A stretch of 64,000 nucleotides of DNA from Pseudomonas sp. GM74. GTDB lineage: Bacteria > Pseudomonadota > Gammaproteobacteria > Pseudomonadales > Pseudomonadaceae. The DNA lies in NCBI RefSeq assembly GCF_000282455.1, contig NZ_AKJG01000039.1:62001-126000 (forward strand), given 5' to 3'. A program made the translations under genes and the position numbers. The notes under the pieces were generated by a model. The model was not told where the DNA came from. It searched no databases and saw only the letters and a program-made list of their open reading frames with translations. Below are positions 53,302 to 62,518 of this stretch, piece after piece; position 1 is the first letter of the stretch, and each line of letters opens with the position of its first letter.

Positions 53302-54249
53302 ATGCAAAAAAACATCACCTCCCTCGGTTCGCTGAACTGGGATGACCTCAAGTTTTTCCTCGAAGTCTCCCGCACCCGCAAAGCCAGCACCGCGGCCAAG
53401 CGCCTGGCGGTGGACTACACCACCGTGTCGCGGCGCATCAGCTCCCTGGAAACCGCATTGGGCACTTTGCTGTTCGAAAAATCCCGGACCAGCGGCTTCG
53501 TTCTGACCGCCGAGGGCCAGCGGTTGATGGGGTATGCCGAGTCGATCGAGAGTACCCTGCACATGGCGTGCGAGCAGGTTTCCGGTTCCGGCGTGGCACT
53601 GTCCGGTCATGTGCGCATGGGCTGTACCGAAGGCTTCGGCAGCTTTTTCATCACGCCACAGCTGAGCCACTTCGTCGACACCTACCCGGCGATCTCAGTG
53701 GATATCCTGCCGCTGCCGCACTTCATCAGCCTGTCCAAGCGCGAGGCCGACATCGTCATCGCCCTGGAGCGGCCGGAGCATGGCCCGTACGTCTGCTGCA
53801 AGCTGTGCGACTACCGATTGCAGCTGTACGCGACCCAGGAATACCTGGACAACCACCCGCCGATCCGCAAACCAGCCGATTTGGCCAAGCATTCATTTAT
53901 CAGTTATGTCGACGACCTGGCGTTCAGCTCGGAGCTGCTGTACCTGGCCAACGTATTGCCCGGGGCCAGTGCCAACCTGCGCAGCACCAGCGTGATTGCG
54001 CAGTTCGTGGCCGCGCAGCAAGGACGCTCACTGGCGATCCTGCCGTGCTTCCTCGCCACCCAGGACCCGCGCCTGCTGCCGGTGTTGCCACAGGAAATCA
54101 ACATCACCCGACAGTTCTGGATGTACTGCCGCGAGGACCTGCGCAAGCTCAAGCGGATCACCCTGTTGTGGGATTACATCCGCCAGGTGACCGAGCAGAA
54201 TCAGGGCCTGTTGATGGGGGAAAGCCGGGAGATGCTGTTTGCCGATTAG
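53302..54249 (+). CDS. LysR-family regulator, divergent from mmsAB
   Basis: 315 residues; helix-turn-helix ASTAAKRLAVDYTTVSRRIS (about 33-52) and LETALGTLLFEKSRTSG. Transcribed divergently 150 bases from mmsA, so it probably controls the mms operon, although the known MmsR of P. aeruginosa is an AraC-type protein. The 3' end overlaps yfiB by four bases on the opposite strand. Confidence 0.9.
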   Translation: MQKNITSLGSLNWDDLKFFLEVSRTRKASTAAKRLAVDYTTVSRRISSLETALGTLLFEKSRTSGFVLTAEGQRLMGYAESIESTLHMACEQVSGSGVALSGHVRMGCTEGFGSFFITPQLSHFVDTYPAISVDILPLPHFISLSKREADIVIALERPEHGPYVCCKLCDYRLQLYATQEYLDNHPPIRKPADLAKHSFISYVDDLAFSSELLYLANVLPGASANLRSTSVIAQFVAAQQGRSLAILPCFLATQDPRLLPVLPQEINITRQFWMYCREDLRKLKRITLLWDYIRQVTEQNQGLLMGESREMLFAD

Positions 54250-54749
54250 TCGGAGCTGACCACAATCGCCACCCGGCGATTTTCGGTGCGGCCACTGGAT
54301 GTGCTGTTGCTGGCCACCGGCACGCTGCTGCCCAGGCCACGCAGCTGGATGTTTTCCTGTTTCATGCCGACGGTGTTGAGCACCTTGGCAACGCTTTTCG
54401 CCCGACGCATGGACAGTTGCTCGTTGTAAGCCTCTTTGCCCGATGCATCGGTGTGACCATCGACCCGTACTCGTTCGATACCCACCCCCAACAACGCCTT
54501 GCCGATGCGTTCGACGATCTCGGTGCTCTGCTTGTTCAGGCTGTCATCGTCGCTGCCGAACAACACCTTGCCGGACAAACCGAAGGCCCAGCCATCGTCG
54601 GTCAGCTCGAAACCCTGCTGTTTCAGCACGGCGATTTGCGCCGGGGTCAGGCCTTTTGGCGGGGTGGTCTGGCAACCGGCCAGGCTCAGCAAGGCCACGA
54701 GCAGGGTCATGGTGAAAAAACGCAGGGAACGCGGGTTGAATGTGAACAC
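54246..54749 (-). CDS. yfiB: Outer-membrane lipoprotein YfiB
   Basis: 167 residues from GTG 54749 (AGGAG upstream). Lipobox LLSLAGC at about residues 20-26, then an OmpA-like peptidoglycan-binding domain (RVRVDGHTDASGKEAYNEQL; SMRRAKSVAKVL; GRTENRRVAIVV). In P. aeruginosa YfiB frees the cyclase YfiN by sequestering YfiR under envelope stress. Third gene of the yfiRNB operon. Confidence 0.93.
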   Translation of the reverse strand: MFTFNPRSLRFFTMTLLVALLSLAGCQTTPPKGLTPAQIAVLKQQGFELTDDGWAFGLSGKVLFGSDDDSLNKQSTEIVERIGKALLGVGIERVRVDGHTDASGKEAYNEQLSMRRAKSVAKVLNTVGMKQENIQLRGLGSSVPVASNSTSSGRTENRRVAIVVSSD

Positions 54750-54754
54750 GTAAA

Positions 54755-56023
54755 TCAGCTCCTGTTTTGAACATCGGCGGCGGGGTGCTCCGACCCTGCC
54801 GTGTACTGTGCGCCTCGGGACAGGCGCTTGGCCTGGTACATCGCGCCATCGGCGGCGTTGAGCAGGGCACCCGGCGTTGCGCCATGATCCGGGTACACCG
54901 CGACGCCGATACTGAGTGAGGTCAGTACCTGGGTACTGCCCGGCAATGGAATCGGCATGTCCATGCTGGACAGAATCTTGTCGGCAATCCGTTCGGCGTC
55001 TTCGGTCTTGTGCAGTGGCGTCAGCAACACGGCAAATTCATCGCCACCCAACCGCGCCACCAGATCCCCTTCCCGCAGTTGCGCCCGAACCCGATTGGCC
55101 ACGGCCACCAACACCGCATCACCCGCCGCATGGCCGAAACTGTCGTTGATCTCCTTGAAGCGATCGCTGTCGAGAAACAGCACCGCCACGCGCTCGCCGA
55201 GCTTGTTGGCGTTGCGCAACGCGCGCATCAGGCGACCTTCGAAAAACGCCCGATTGGGTAATCCGGTGAGGCTGTCGTGGCTGGCCTGGTGAGCCAGGGA
55301 TTCGTTTTCGCTTTGCAGGTGCGACTGCCAGGCTTCGAGTTCATCGAGCAGGGCATTGAAGTCGATACCGAAATTATCGAGTTCGGCAATGTCGGCGGGC
55401 GGCACACGCTTGTCGAAGGCGCGGTCACTGCGCGCGGCGTGGGCGACGGCGGCCAGGTTGCGCAGGGGCTTGATGATCCCGCGAAGTTGTCGGCGCGCCA
55501 GGAAGAGCGCAACCCAGGCGCTGATGGCCGTGCACACCAGGATGCCCACCAGACCGCTGAGCAAAAAGCGCATCAGGCTGGCGCCATGACCGGTGAGCCT
55601 GATACTGCCGACTTCCTGCCCTTGATGGAGGATCGGCATGCTCATGGGTTCTTCCAGAAACGCTTTGGCGATGTGCAATTCGAGATCGGACACCCAACCG
55701 GTTTCCGGTCGTTGCCAGCGAGCCAACAACTGACCCTGTTGATCGAACACCTGAGCGTCGGCCACCTCTTCGGTGGAGGCAATCAACGCCAGCGCTTCGG
55801 TGGTGGCGGGTTTGTCGTTGAACACCACCGCGGCTTCCACGGTGTAGCTGATCGAGCGCGCAATCAGGTGCAGGTTGTGATCGGCGTACACGCGCAAGGC
55901 CAGCACGCCGAGCAACGTCAGTGAAACACTGGCCATGGCGACGCCCACCAGCGCAACGAGCAAATTGCCGCGACCGATGACCGAATGCAAAGTCGGGCGG
56001 CTGCCCGGTTTCAGTAGTTTCAT
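54755..56023 (-). CDS. yfiN: Membrane diguanylate cyclase YfiN (TpbB)
   Basis: 422 residues from ATG 56023, overlapping the yfiR stop (ATGA). Two membrane segments (about 20-45 and about 155-178) surround a periplasmic CHASE8-like sensor domain, then HAMP and GGDEF. The active site RLGGDEFAVLL is intact and an inhibitory I-site R-x-x-D (REGD) lies five residues before GGDEF, so it is expected to be active and product-inhibited. It makes c-di-GMP and promotes biofilm and small-colony growth when YfiR is removed. Confidence 0.94.
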   Translation of the reverse strand: MKLLKPGSRPTLHSVIGRGNLLVALVGVAMASVSLTLLGVLALRVYADHNLHLIARSISYTVEAAVVFNDKPATTEALALIASTEEVADAQVFDQQGQLLARWQRPETGWVSDLELHIAKAFLEEPMSMPILHQGQEVGSIRLTGHGASLMRFLLSGLVGILVCTAISAWVALFLARRQLRGIIKPLRNLAAVAHAARSDRAFDKRVPPADIAELDNFGIDFNALLDELEAWQSHLQSENESLAHQASHDSLTGLPNRAFFEGRLMRALRNANKLGERVAVLFLDSDRFKEINDSFGHAAGDAVLVAVANRVRAQLREGDLVARLGGDEFAVLLTPLHKTEDAERIADKILSSMDMPIPLPGSTQVLTSLSIGVAVYPDHGATPGALLNAADGAMYQAKRLSRGAQYTAGSEHPAADVQNRS

Positions 56024-56595
56024 GGCGCCGCCGGCTTGCGGCGCGAGAGTTGCAACACACTCGGATGAATGCGTACGCCGCTGCGGGCGACAGAGTCGAG
56101 ATTGACCTCGAACGACACTTGCTCGTCGCCGACCCGCAAGCAAAACAGGCTGCCGACGGTGCATTGCTCATCGCTCTCACTGATGCTCAACACCGGATGC
56201 CCGATCAACGCGGCGAACAATCGGCTGCGTTCTACGCCGGTCAGCTTGCCGATATAAACCGCATCGCAGTCACTGACAATCGAAGGGTTGTCTGCCAACA
56301 AGCGTTGCACCGTGACAGGTCGACCCGTCGCCTGGGTCGTACCCTTGACCAGGTCGTCGGTGTATTCGGTAGGGCCGACCAGGCACAAGCGCAGCAGCAA
56401 AGGTTCAACGGGCCAGCGGGCATAGCTGAGGATGCCGAGGACCACCTGGGTAACCGCTTTGGCGCGTTGGTCCGCCATGCCCACCGGGGCTTGCGATTGA
56501 GCGAAAACGACGCTGGCCAGCAGACAAAGAAGAATGGCAACCAGCGCTTTTCTACAGCCAACGACGCGCTCTGTCGTCCTGACAGCCACCTTCAT
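56020..56595 (-). CDS. yfiR: Periplasmic YfiR, repressor of YfiN
   Basis: 191 residues from ATG 56595. Signal peptide about 32 residues (VAILLCLLASVVFAQ), then the YfiR domain with four cysteines (LCLVG, SDCDAV, EQCTVGSLFC), the number conserved in P. aeruginosa YfiR, where they form disulfides. YfiR binds the YfiN sensor domain and keeps the cyclase off. First gene of the operon. Confidence 0.93.
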   Translation of the reverse strand: MKVAVRTTERVVGCRKALVAILLCLLASVVFAQSQAPVGMADQRAKAVTQVVLGILSYARWPVEPLLLRLCLVGPTEYTDDLVKGTTQATGRPVTVQRLLADNPSIVSDCDAVYIGKLTGVERSRLFAALIGHPVLSISESDEQCTVGSLFCLRVGDEQVSFEVNLDSVARSGVRIHPSVLQLSRRKPAAP

Positions 56596-56714
56596 GCAGG
56601 GATACTCTTTGACCGTAGCGAAATGATGCCGCAACGATAGCACAGCGAGGAAATGCCAGCGAGGCCACGTACTACGCTGCTTTGGACAATTTCCTACAAC
56701 CGCTCACTGACCTT

Positions 56715-58817
56715 TCAGCCTGCCGGCTCGCTGCCGTCCTTGAGTTCCAGCATCAGCCCGCTCAAACGTTTGACCCGGCGTTTCACCGCCTCTTCAAACA
56801 CCCCCGCACGGGACTCGATCAAGGTGAACCAGTCCTTGGCCCGGGTAATGCCGGTGTAGATCAATTCCTTGGTGAGTACCGGATTCAAGGCATCGGGAAG
56901 AATCAACGCGGTATGCGCGAACTCCGATCCCTGGGATTTATGCACGGTCATGGCGTACACGGTTTCGACATCATTCAGGCGACTGGGCAGGACAAATCGC
57001 ACGCCACCCTGGCCATCATTGCGTGGGAATGCCACACGCAGAACCTGTTTTCCGTGGCCATCCTGTTCCGGGAGCTTGAGGGCAATGCCGATATCGCCAT
57101 TCATTAAACCCAGCCCGTAATCATTGCGGGTCATCAGCACAGGACGACCTTCGTACCACTGCTGGTCGCTGTCGATCAGCCGCGCCCTGAGCAAAGCCTC
57201 CGTCACCCGCTGGTTCAAGCCCTCGACACCCCACGGCCCCTTGCGCACGGCACATAGCAACTGGAACGCGTCGAAGGCCTGCAGCACTTGCCGAGCCCAA
57301 TCAATCCAGCGCGAATCTTCCAGCGGGCTGTCCAGTGGCGGGCGCTGATTGCGCAGCACGCTCAGGTAATGTCGATAACCCTGCGGGCCCTCACCGTGGC
57401 CGTCGAGAAGCAAGCGTTCCAGGGCCCGATCCTGCTCCCCCTTGAGGGACAAACAATACACATCGTCATGGCTTCGCGCCGACAGCAACTTGCGGGCTTC
57501 TTCGGGTTGCTGCTGGTTGACCCAGCGAGCCAGTTGGCCAATGCCGCTACCTTCACCAAATCGCCGGGAATGGCGCAACATCACGACCTGTTGAGCCAAT
57601 GGATGAGTGCCCCGGGCGTCCTCCTGCAAGCCGCTGGCCTGCAGGTTTTCGCCACTGACGGATTCCAGCCACTGGCGGGTCTGCGGGCTGTACCAGCCAG
57701 CCTCCGCGTCGCGACACAGGTCCCCCAGAACCGCACCGGCTTCTACCGACGCCAATTGATCCTTGTCACCCAACAGCACGAGGCGCGCATGGGCGGGCAA
57801 GGCGTCGAGCAGGTTGGCCATCATTTCCAGGTCGATCATCGAGGCCTCGTCCACCACCAACACATCCAGCGGCAGGCGATTGCCCGCATGGTGCCGGAAA
57901 TGACGAGTCCCGGGACGGCTGCCAAGCAGACGGTGAACGGTGGTGACGTCGGACGGAATCTTTTCCCGAACGTCCTCCGTGACCTTCAAGGTCCGGACTT
58001 GCTGGCTGATGGATTCCGTCAGACGCGCCGCGGCCTTGCCGGTCGGTGCGGCTAGGCGAATGCGCAGGGGTATGCCGACCTCGACCGCCGGCGCCTGGAG
58101 CAACGCCAGCAAGCGCACGACGGTGGTGGTCTTGCCGGTTCCCGGCCCCCCCGTGACGATGCTGAAAGCGCTACGGGTCGCCAGGGCGCAGGCCAGCTTC
58201 TGCCAGTCGATCACGTCACCCGGCCGGGCAGGACCAAACAACCCGGTGAGACGCTGGAGCAAGTCGCCCGGCGTGGATTCGTGTTCCGTCAGACGCTCGC
58301 GCAGCGAGATGTCGATCCGCCGCTCGTAGGCCCAATAGCGGCGCAGGTACAAGCGTTTGCCCGATAACACCAAAGGCCGGTCGCGCACGTTGTCACGACT
58401 GTCAGCGGCCAGCGCGACCAGGTTGCTGGCGGCCAGCACCTTGCACCAATGAGCACCGTCCAGCGATCCCAGCAATTGCGAGGGCAACAGCATCGCGCCG
58501 CCTTGCACGTCCCCTTCGGGTGGCAGCGACAGGGCGAAGTCCGGTTCTTTCAGCGTCTCGAACAGATCAAGGCAGACATGCCCGTGGCCCAACTGGTGGC
58601 TGGTCAGCGCGGCTGCCAGCAACACCAGCGGATCATCCTCCGGGGCCAGTTCATGCAGAAACGCCACAAAGGCTTTGTCCAGCGCGCGCAACCAGCCACG
58701 CTCGACCCAACGCGCGAGCAACAACAGCAAGTCGTCGGCACGACTCAGCGGCGCCAGATCGGCCAGGCTTTCGGCTGCCAGCGATGTGGGCAACAAATCG
58801 GTGAATGTGCGACTCAT
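56715..58817 (-). CDS. recD: Exodeoxyribonuclease V alpha subunit RecD
   Basis: 700 residues. SF1B 5'-3' helicase: Walker A VTGGPGTGKTTTVVRLLALL (near 221-240), Walker B VDEASMIDLEMM, HKSQGSEFAHTALIL in motif VI and GITRAKDWFTLIE. Forms RecBCD with RecB and RecC for double-strand-break repair and phage DNA degradation. Its start overlaps the recB stop. Confidence 0.96.
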   Translation of the reverse strand: MSRTFTDLLPTSLAAESLADLAPLSRADDLLLLLARWVERGWLRALDKAFVAFLHELAPEDDPLVLLAAALTSHQLGHGHVCLDLFETLKEPDFALSLPPEGDVQGGAMLLPSQLLGSLDGAHWCKVLAASNLVALAADSRDNVRDRPLVLSGKRLYLRRYWAYERRIDISLRERLTEHESTPGDLLQRLTGLFGPARPGDVIDWQKLACALATRSAFSIVTGGPGTGKTTTVVRLLALLQAPAVEVGIPLRIRLAAPTGKAAARLTESISQQVRTLKVTEDVREKIPSDVTTVHRLLGSRPGTRHFRHHAGNRLPLDVLVVDEASMIDLEMMANLLDALPAHARLVLLGDKDQLASVEAGAVLGDLCRDAEAGWYSPQTRQWLESVSGENLQASGLQEDARGTHPLAQQVVMLRHSRRFGEGSGIGQLARWVNQQQPEEARKLLSARSHDDVYCLSLKGEQDRALERLLLDGHGEGPQGYRHYLSVLRNQRPPLDSPLEDSRWIDWARQVLQAFDAFQLLCAVRKGPWGVEGLNQRVTEALLRARLIDSDQQWYEGRPVLMTRNDYGLGLMNGDIGIALKLPEQDGHGKQVLRVAFPRNDGQGGVRFVLPSRLNDVETVYAMTVHKSQGSEFAHTALILPDALNPVLTKELIYTGITRAKDWFTLIESRAGVFEEAVKRRVKRLSGLMLELKDGSEPAG

Positions 58818-61800
58818 AACAGTACTCCCTGTTCCCAGGCGGGCTCGGCCTTGGGTTCTGGCTTGCCCTGGAACAGCCTGTCCAGACGTTCGATCAGTTC
58901 TCTTGGCGGCCGGGCGAAAAACACACCCTGGCTGGTCGCGCGCGTACCGCGCAAAAACAGGTACAACGCACCGCCGACATGCCGGTCGTAGTCGTAGTCG
59001 GCGAGCCGCGCCTTGAGCTGACGGTGCAGGGCCAACAGGTACAACACGTATTGCAGGTCATAACGGTTGTCGAGAATCGACTGCTCCATGGCCTGCGCGG
59101 TGTAGGCCGCATCATCGACGCCGAGCCAGTTGGATTTGTAGTCGGCCACGTAATAGCGGCCGTCATGTTCGAACGTCAGGTCGATGAAGCCCTTGAACAT
59201 GCCGTTGAGCAGCACCGGTTCGGCGGCCACCCGGGCCACGCCGTTATGGGTGTATTGGCACACCAGCGCATCGAGCTTGAGCACATCGACCTTATGGCTG
59301 GCGAACCAGAACTCCATCTCGACCTGATACTGCGTCAACTGGCCGAATATCACCGGTGCCTGACCGCCGCCCAGTTGCAGCGGCGACTTGAGCAGATGCT
59401 GCAGCCAGTCACTCAAGGTGCTGATCCAGCCCTCCCAGCCTCGACGGTTGCAGCGACGGGCAATGGCGTCGATCACCTCTTGTGGTGCCGCAGCAAAACC
59501 CTCGCCTCCCGCCCATTCGAGCAAGCCATGGAGGAAGGTGCCGGGGTTCGGGCCGCGCGGGAAGCGATGGATATCGCCGCCACCGGCCACCACTTCCCTG
59601 GGGGCCTGCGGGTCGAGGCGCTCGTCATCGAACAGTTTTTGCGCCTGCGGGCTCTCCGGCGCCTCGTCGGTGCCGACACTCAGGGTGTCGCCAATGCGCA
59701 ACGCGCTGTAGGAAGCGATCCACCAGTTTTCACTGGCCTTGCGCTTCGGAACCAGTGGAACCAGCAGTGCCGCATCGTTTTGCGGTGGCTGGTAATGCAC
59801 CGTTGTCGCTTCAGGCATCTCGGCATACGCCAGCGCCGGGCAGTCCTGTTGCAGGTCCCGCAACCAACGCTGCAACGCCGGGGAGTCGGCCAAAGGCGCA
59901 CCACCGCCCAGCAGATAACCCAATGCCGACAGATGCAGCACCGAGCCATTGTTATTGCCGCGCTTGAGGTCGGCCACCCCCAGCCAGCAGGCGTGTTGCG
60001 CCCGGGTCAGGGCGACATAGAGCAAGCGCAGATCCTCGGCCAGACGCTCATCGTCAGCCAGGGCAATCAATTCTGCCGTCGGTTTCAACGTGACCTGGGC
60101 ATTGCCGGATTCATCGTGGTAATGCAGCGGCAGGCGACTGCCATCCACCGGTTTCGCCGAGCAAATGAACGGCAGGAACACCAAGGGGTATTCAAGGCCC
60201 TTGGACTTGTGAATGGTCACGACCTTGACCAATTGCTCATCACTTTCCAGACGCAGGATCTGCTCTTCGCCAGCCTGCCCGGACAACGCCAGATGCTCGG
60301 ACAAATGCCGGATCAGGGCTTGCTCGCCATCGAGTTCGGCGGCGGCTTGTTGCAGCAGTTCGAAAAGGTGCAGAAGGTTGGTCAACACGCGCTCGCCGTC
60401 ACTGCGGGCGATCAACGCCTGGGGCAGGCGGAAGTCGTGCAGCAAGCGTCGCAGCATCGGCAATACGCCCTGCTTGCGCCAGACTTCGCGATAGCCACGG
60501 AACTGCATGACCCGGGACTCCCAGGCCAACTCGTCCTGATTGAGCCGCTCCAGCTCAATCAACGAAAGGTTCAACGTGATGCTGGCCAACGCGGCCCGCA
60601 GCGGTCGCTCGACATCCGGCTCGGCGCAAGCCTTGAGCCAGGTCAGCACGTCATGCGCCTCCTGGGCGGCGAACACCGAGTCCTTGTCCGACAGGTAAAC
60701 ACTGCGCACGCCGCGGGCGGCCAATTGCCCACGAACCGCCTGCGCCTCCTTGCCGTCGCGCACCAGGATGGCGATATCCGCCGGCAGCAGGCCCCTGAAG
60801 GCTTTGCCGTCCTGGGTGAACCCCGCTCGCCCCTGCTGCCCGCCATTGAGCAATGCCGCGATTTCACTGGCGCAGGCAGCCGCCAGTTGTTGCCGGTACA
60901 CCGCACCGGACAACGGTTGTTCGGCCGGCAAGTGCCAGATGTTCAAGGCAGTGACTGCCTGATCATTGATGCGCAAGACTTCCTTGCGGCCCTGAGAGGC
61001 AACCGGCGTGAACGGCACCGGGTTGTCGCCATTCTTCTGCCGGAAGAGGAAAGCGCCGCGTCCTGACTCCCGGGCCTCGGCGCGCTCGAACACATGGTTC
61101 ACCGCGTTGACCATGCCATGGCTTGAGCGGAAGTTGGTACCCAGGGTGTGCAGGCGGCCGGTGGTGGCCTGCCGGGCGCGCAGGTAGGTATGGATGTCGG
61201 CGCCGCGAAAAGCGTAGATCGCCTGTTTCGGGTCGCCGATCAGGAACAGACCGCACTCGGGGCTGTTCTCTTCAATGCGGTAGATGCTCTCGAAGATCCG
61301 GTATTGCACCGGGTCGGTGTCCTGGAATTCATCGATCAGGGCGACCGGAAACTGTTCACGAATCAGGGTTGTCAGTCGTTCGCCGCCATCGGACTGCAAG
61401 GCCGCATCAAGGCGCAGCAACATGTCGTCGAAACCCATTTCCGCGCGGCGGCGTTTCTCCTCCTCGAATCGCGTCCCGACCCAGCGGGCTGCGTGCTGCA
61501 GCACGGCGGCATCAGGCGTCGGCAACCCATCGAGACAGGCCTTGAGACCGGCCATCGCATCGAGCCCCGGATGTCGAGGCGCTTCGCCCTTCCAGGCTTC
61601 GGCCATGCCATCCGGGGTCAGGCGAGTGAAACCGGTGCCGATATCCAGTTGTTCAAGGGATTCGTCCTCGGCCCAGGCTTTGATCTTTTCAAACCAGGGC
61701 TCGAAGTAGCGTGCCTGCATCTTGCGACCGTCGACAGCCTTGCCGGCAACGCCCTGGTGACAGATGGCAAGCAACTCGTCCGACCACTGCAGCCAGGGTT

Positions 61801-62518
61801 TCTTGAGCTCGATCAGGGCCGCCCGTCGCTCTTGCAAGCATTGCGAAATCACTTCGGCGGGTTCTTTGCCTTCATGCGCATCCCGCTCGCTGGCGAACAG
61901 CGCGCGAATGCGCGGCAGCAACGCCGCCGGCCCGCCCCAGTTGCTGCGCACCCAATTCAAGGCATCACCTTGCATCGGGTAACAGAACAGCCGCCAGTAA
62001 TCGCGCAGGACTTCCCCCAGCAAGTCGCTGTGGTCGGTTTCCAGTGTCTGGGTAAACAGGCTGCCGCTGTCGAACGCGTGCTCGCGCAACATGCGCTGGC
62101 ACCAACTGTGGATGGTCGACACCGCTGCCTCGTCCATCCACTGGGCGGCGATATCCAGGCGGTTTGCGCACCCCGGCCATTGCTCGGGCAAGTACTGATC
62201 GCGCAACTCGGCAATCAGGCTGTCGGGGGCCGGTGTTTCATCGCGAAAATATCGTGCGGCCTCGGCGAGCCGCGTGCGAATGCGTTCGCGCAGCTCTTTG
62301 GTCGCGGCGTCGGTGAACGTCACGACGAGGATCTGCGGGGGCAAGAGCTCACGTCCGAAGCCACTGCGCTCTCCACCACCGTGCTCTCCACCATTGCCAA
62401 GCACCAGGCGCAGGTACAACGCGGAAATGGTGAACGTCTTGCCGGTCCCGGCGCTGGCTTCGATCAGTTGACTGCCACGCAGCGGGAATGCCAGGGCCAG
62501 AGGTGTCTTCGTGCTCAT
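58814..62518 (-). CDS. recB: Exodeoxyribonuclease V beta subunit RecB
   Basis: 1234 residues. SF1A 3'-5' helicase N-terminal part with Walker A IEASAGTGKTFTISALYLRL, LIDEFQDTDPVQYRIFESIY (motif II) and HKSKGLEYPLVFLPF, and a C-terminal nuclease domain with GFIDLTFEHDGRYYVADYKS holding the Asp, Asp and Lys of the active site. Start ATG 62518 overlaps the recC stop. All essential motifs are intact. Confidence 0.96.
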   Translation of the reverse strand: MSTKTPLALAFPLRGSQLIEASAGTGKTFTISALYLRLVLGNGGEHGGGERSGFGRELLPPQILVVTFTDAATKELRERIRTRLAEAARYFRDETPAPDSLIAELRDQYLPEQWPGCANRLDIAAQWMDEAAVSTIHSWCQRMLREHAFDSGSLFTQTLETDHSDLLGEVLRDYWRLFCYPMQGDALNWVRSNWGGPAALLPRIRALFASERDAHEGKEPAEVISQCLQERRAALIELKKPWLQWSDELLAICHQGVAGKAVDGRKMQARYFEPWFEKIKAWAEDESLEQLDIGTGFTRLTPDGMAEAWKGEAPRHPGLDAMAGLKACLDGLPTPDAAVLQHAARWVGTRFEEEKRRRAEMGFDDMLLRLDAALQSDGGERLTTLIREQFPVALIDEFQDTDPVQYRIFESIYRIEENSPECGLFLIGDPKQAIYAFRGADIHTYLRARQATTGRLHTLGTNFRSSHGMVNAVNHVFERAEARESGRGAFLFRQKNGDNPVPFTPVASQGRKEVLRINDQAVTALNIWHLPAEQPLSGAVYRQQLAAACASEIAALLNGGQQGRAGFTQDGKAFRGLLPADIAILVRDGKEAQAVRGQLAARGVRSVYLSDKDSVFAAQEAHDVLTWLKACAEPDVERPLRAALASITLNLSLIELERLNQDELAWESRVMQFRGYREVWRKQGVLPMLRRLLHDFRLPQALIARSDGERVLTNLLHLFELLQQAAAELDGEQALIRHLSEHLALSGQAGEEQILRLESDEQLVKVVTIHKSKGLEYPLVFLPFICSAKPVDGSRLPLHYHDESGNAQVTLKPTAELIALADDERLAEDLRLLYVALTRAQHACWLGVADLKRGNNNGSVLHLSALGYLLGGGAPLADSPALQRWLRDLQQDCPALAYAEMPEATTVHYQPPQNDAALLVPLVPKRKASENWWIASYSALRIGDTLSVGTDEAPESPQAQKLFDDERLDPQAPREVVAGGGDIHRFPRGPNPGTFLHGLLEWAGGEGFAAAPQEVIDAIARRCNRRGWEGWISTLSDWLQHLLKSPLQLGGGQAPVIFGQLTQYQVEMEFWFASHKVDVLKLDALVCQYTHNGVARVAAEPVLLNGMFKGFIDLTFEHDGRYYVADYKSNWLGVDDAAYTAQAMEQSILDNRYDLQYVLYLLALHRQLKARLADYDYDRHVGGALYLFLRGTRATSQGVFFARPPRELIERLDRLFQGKPEPKAEPAWEQGVLL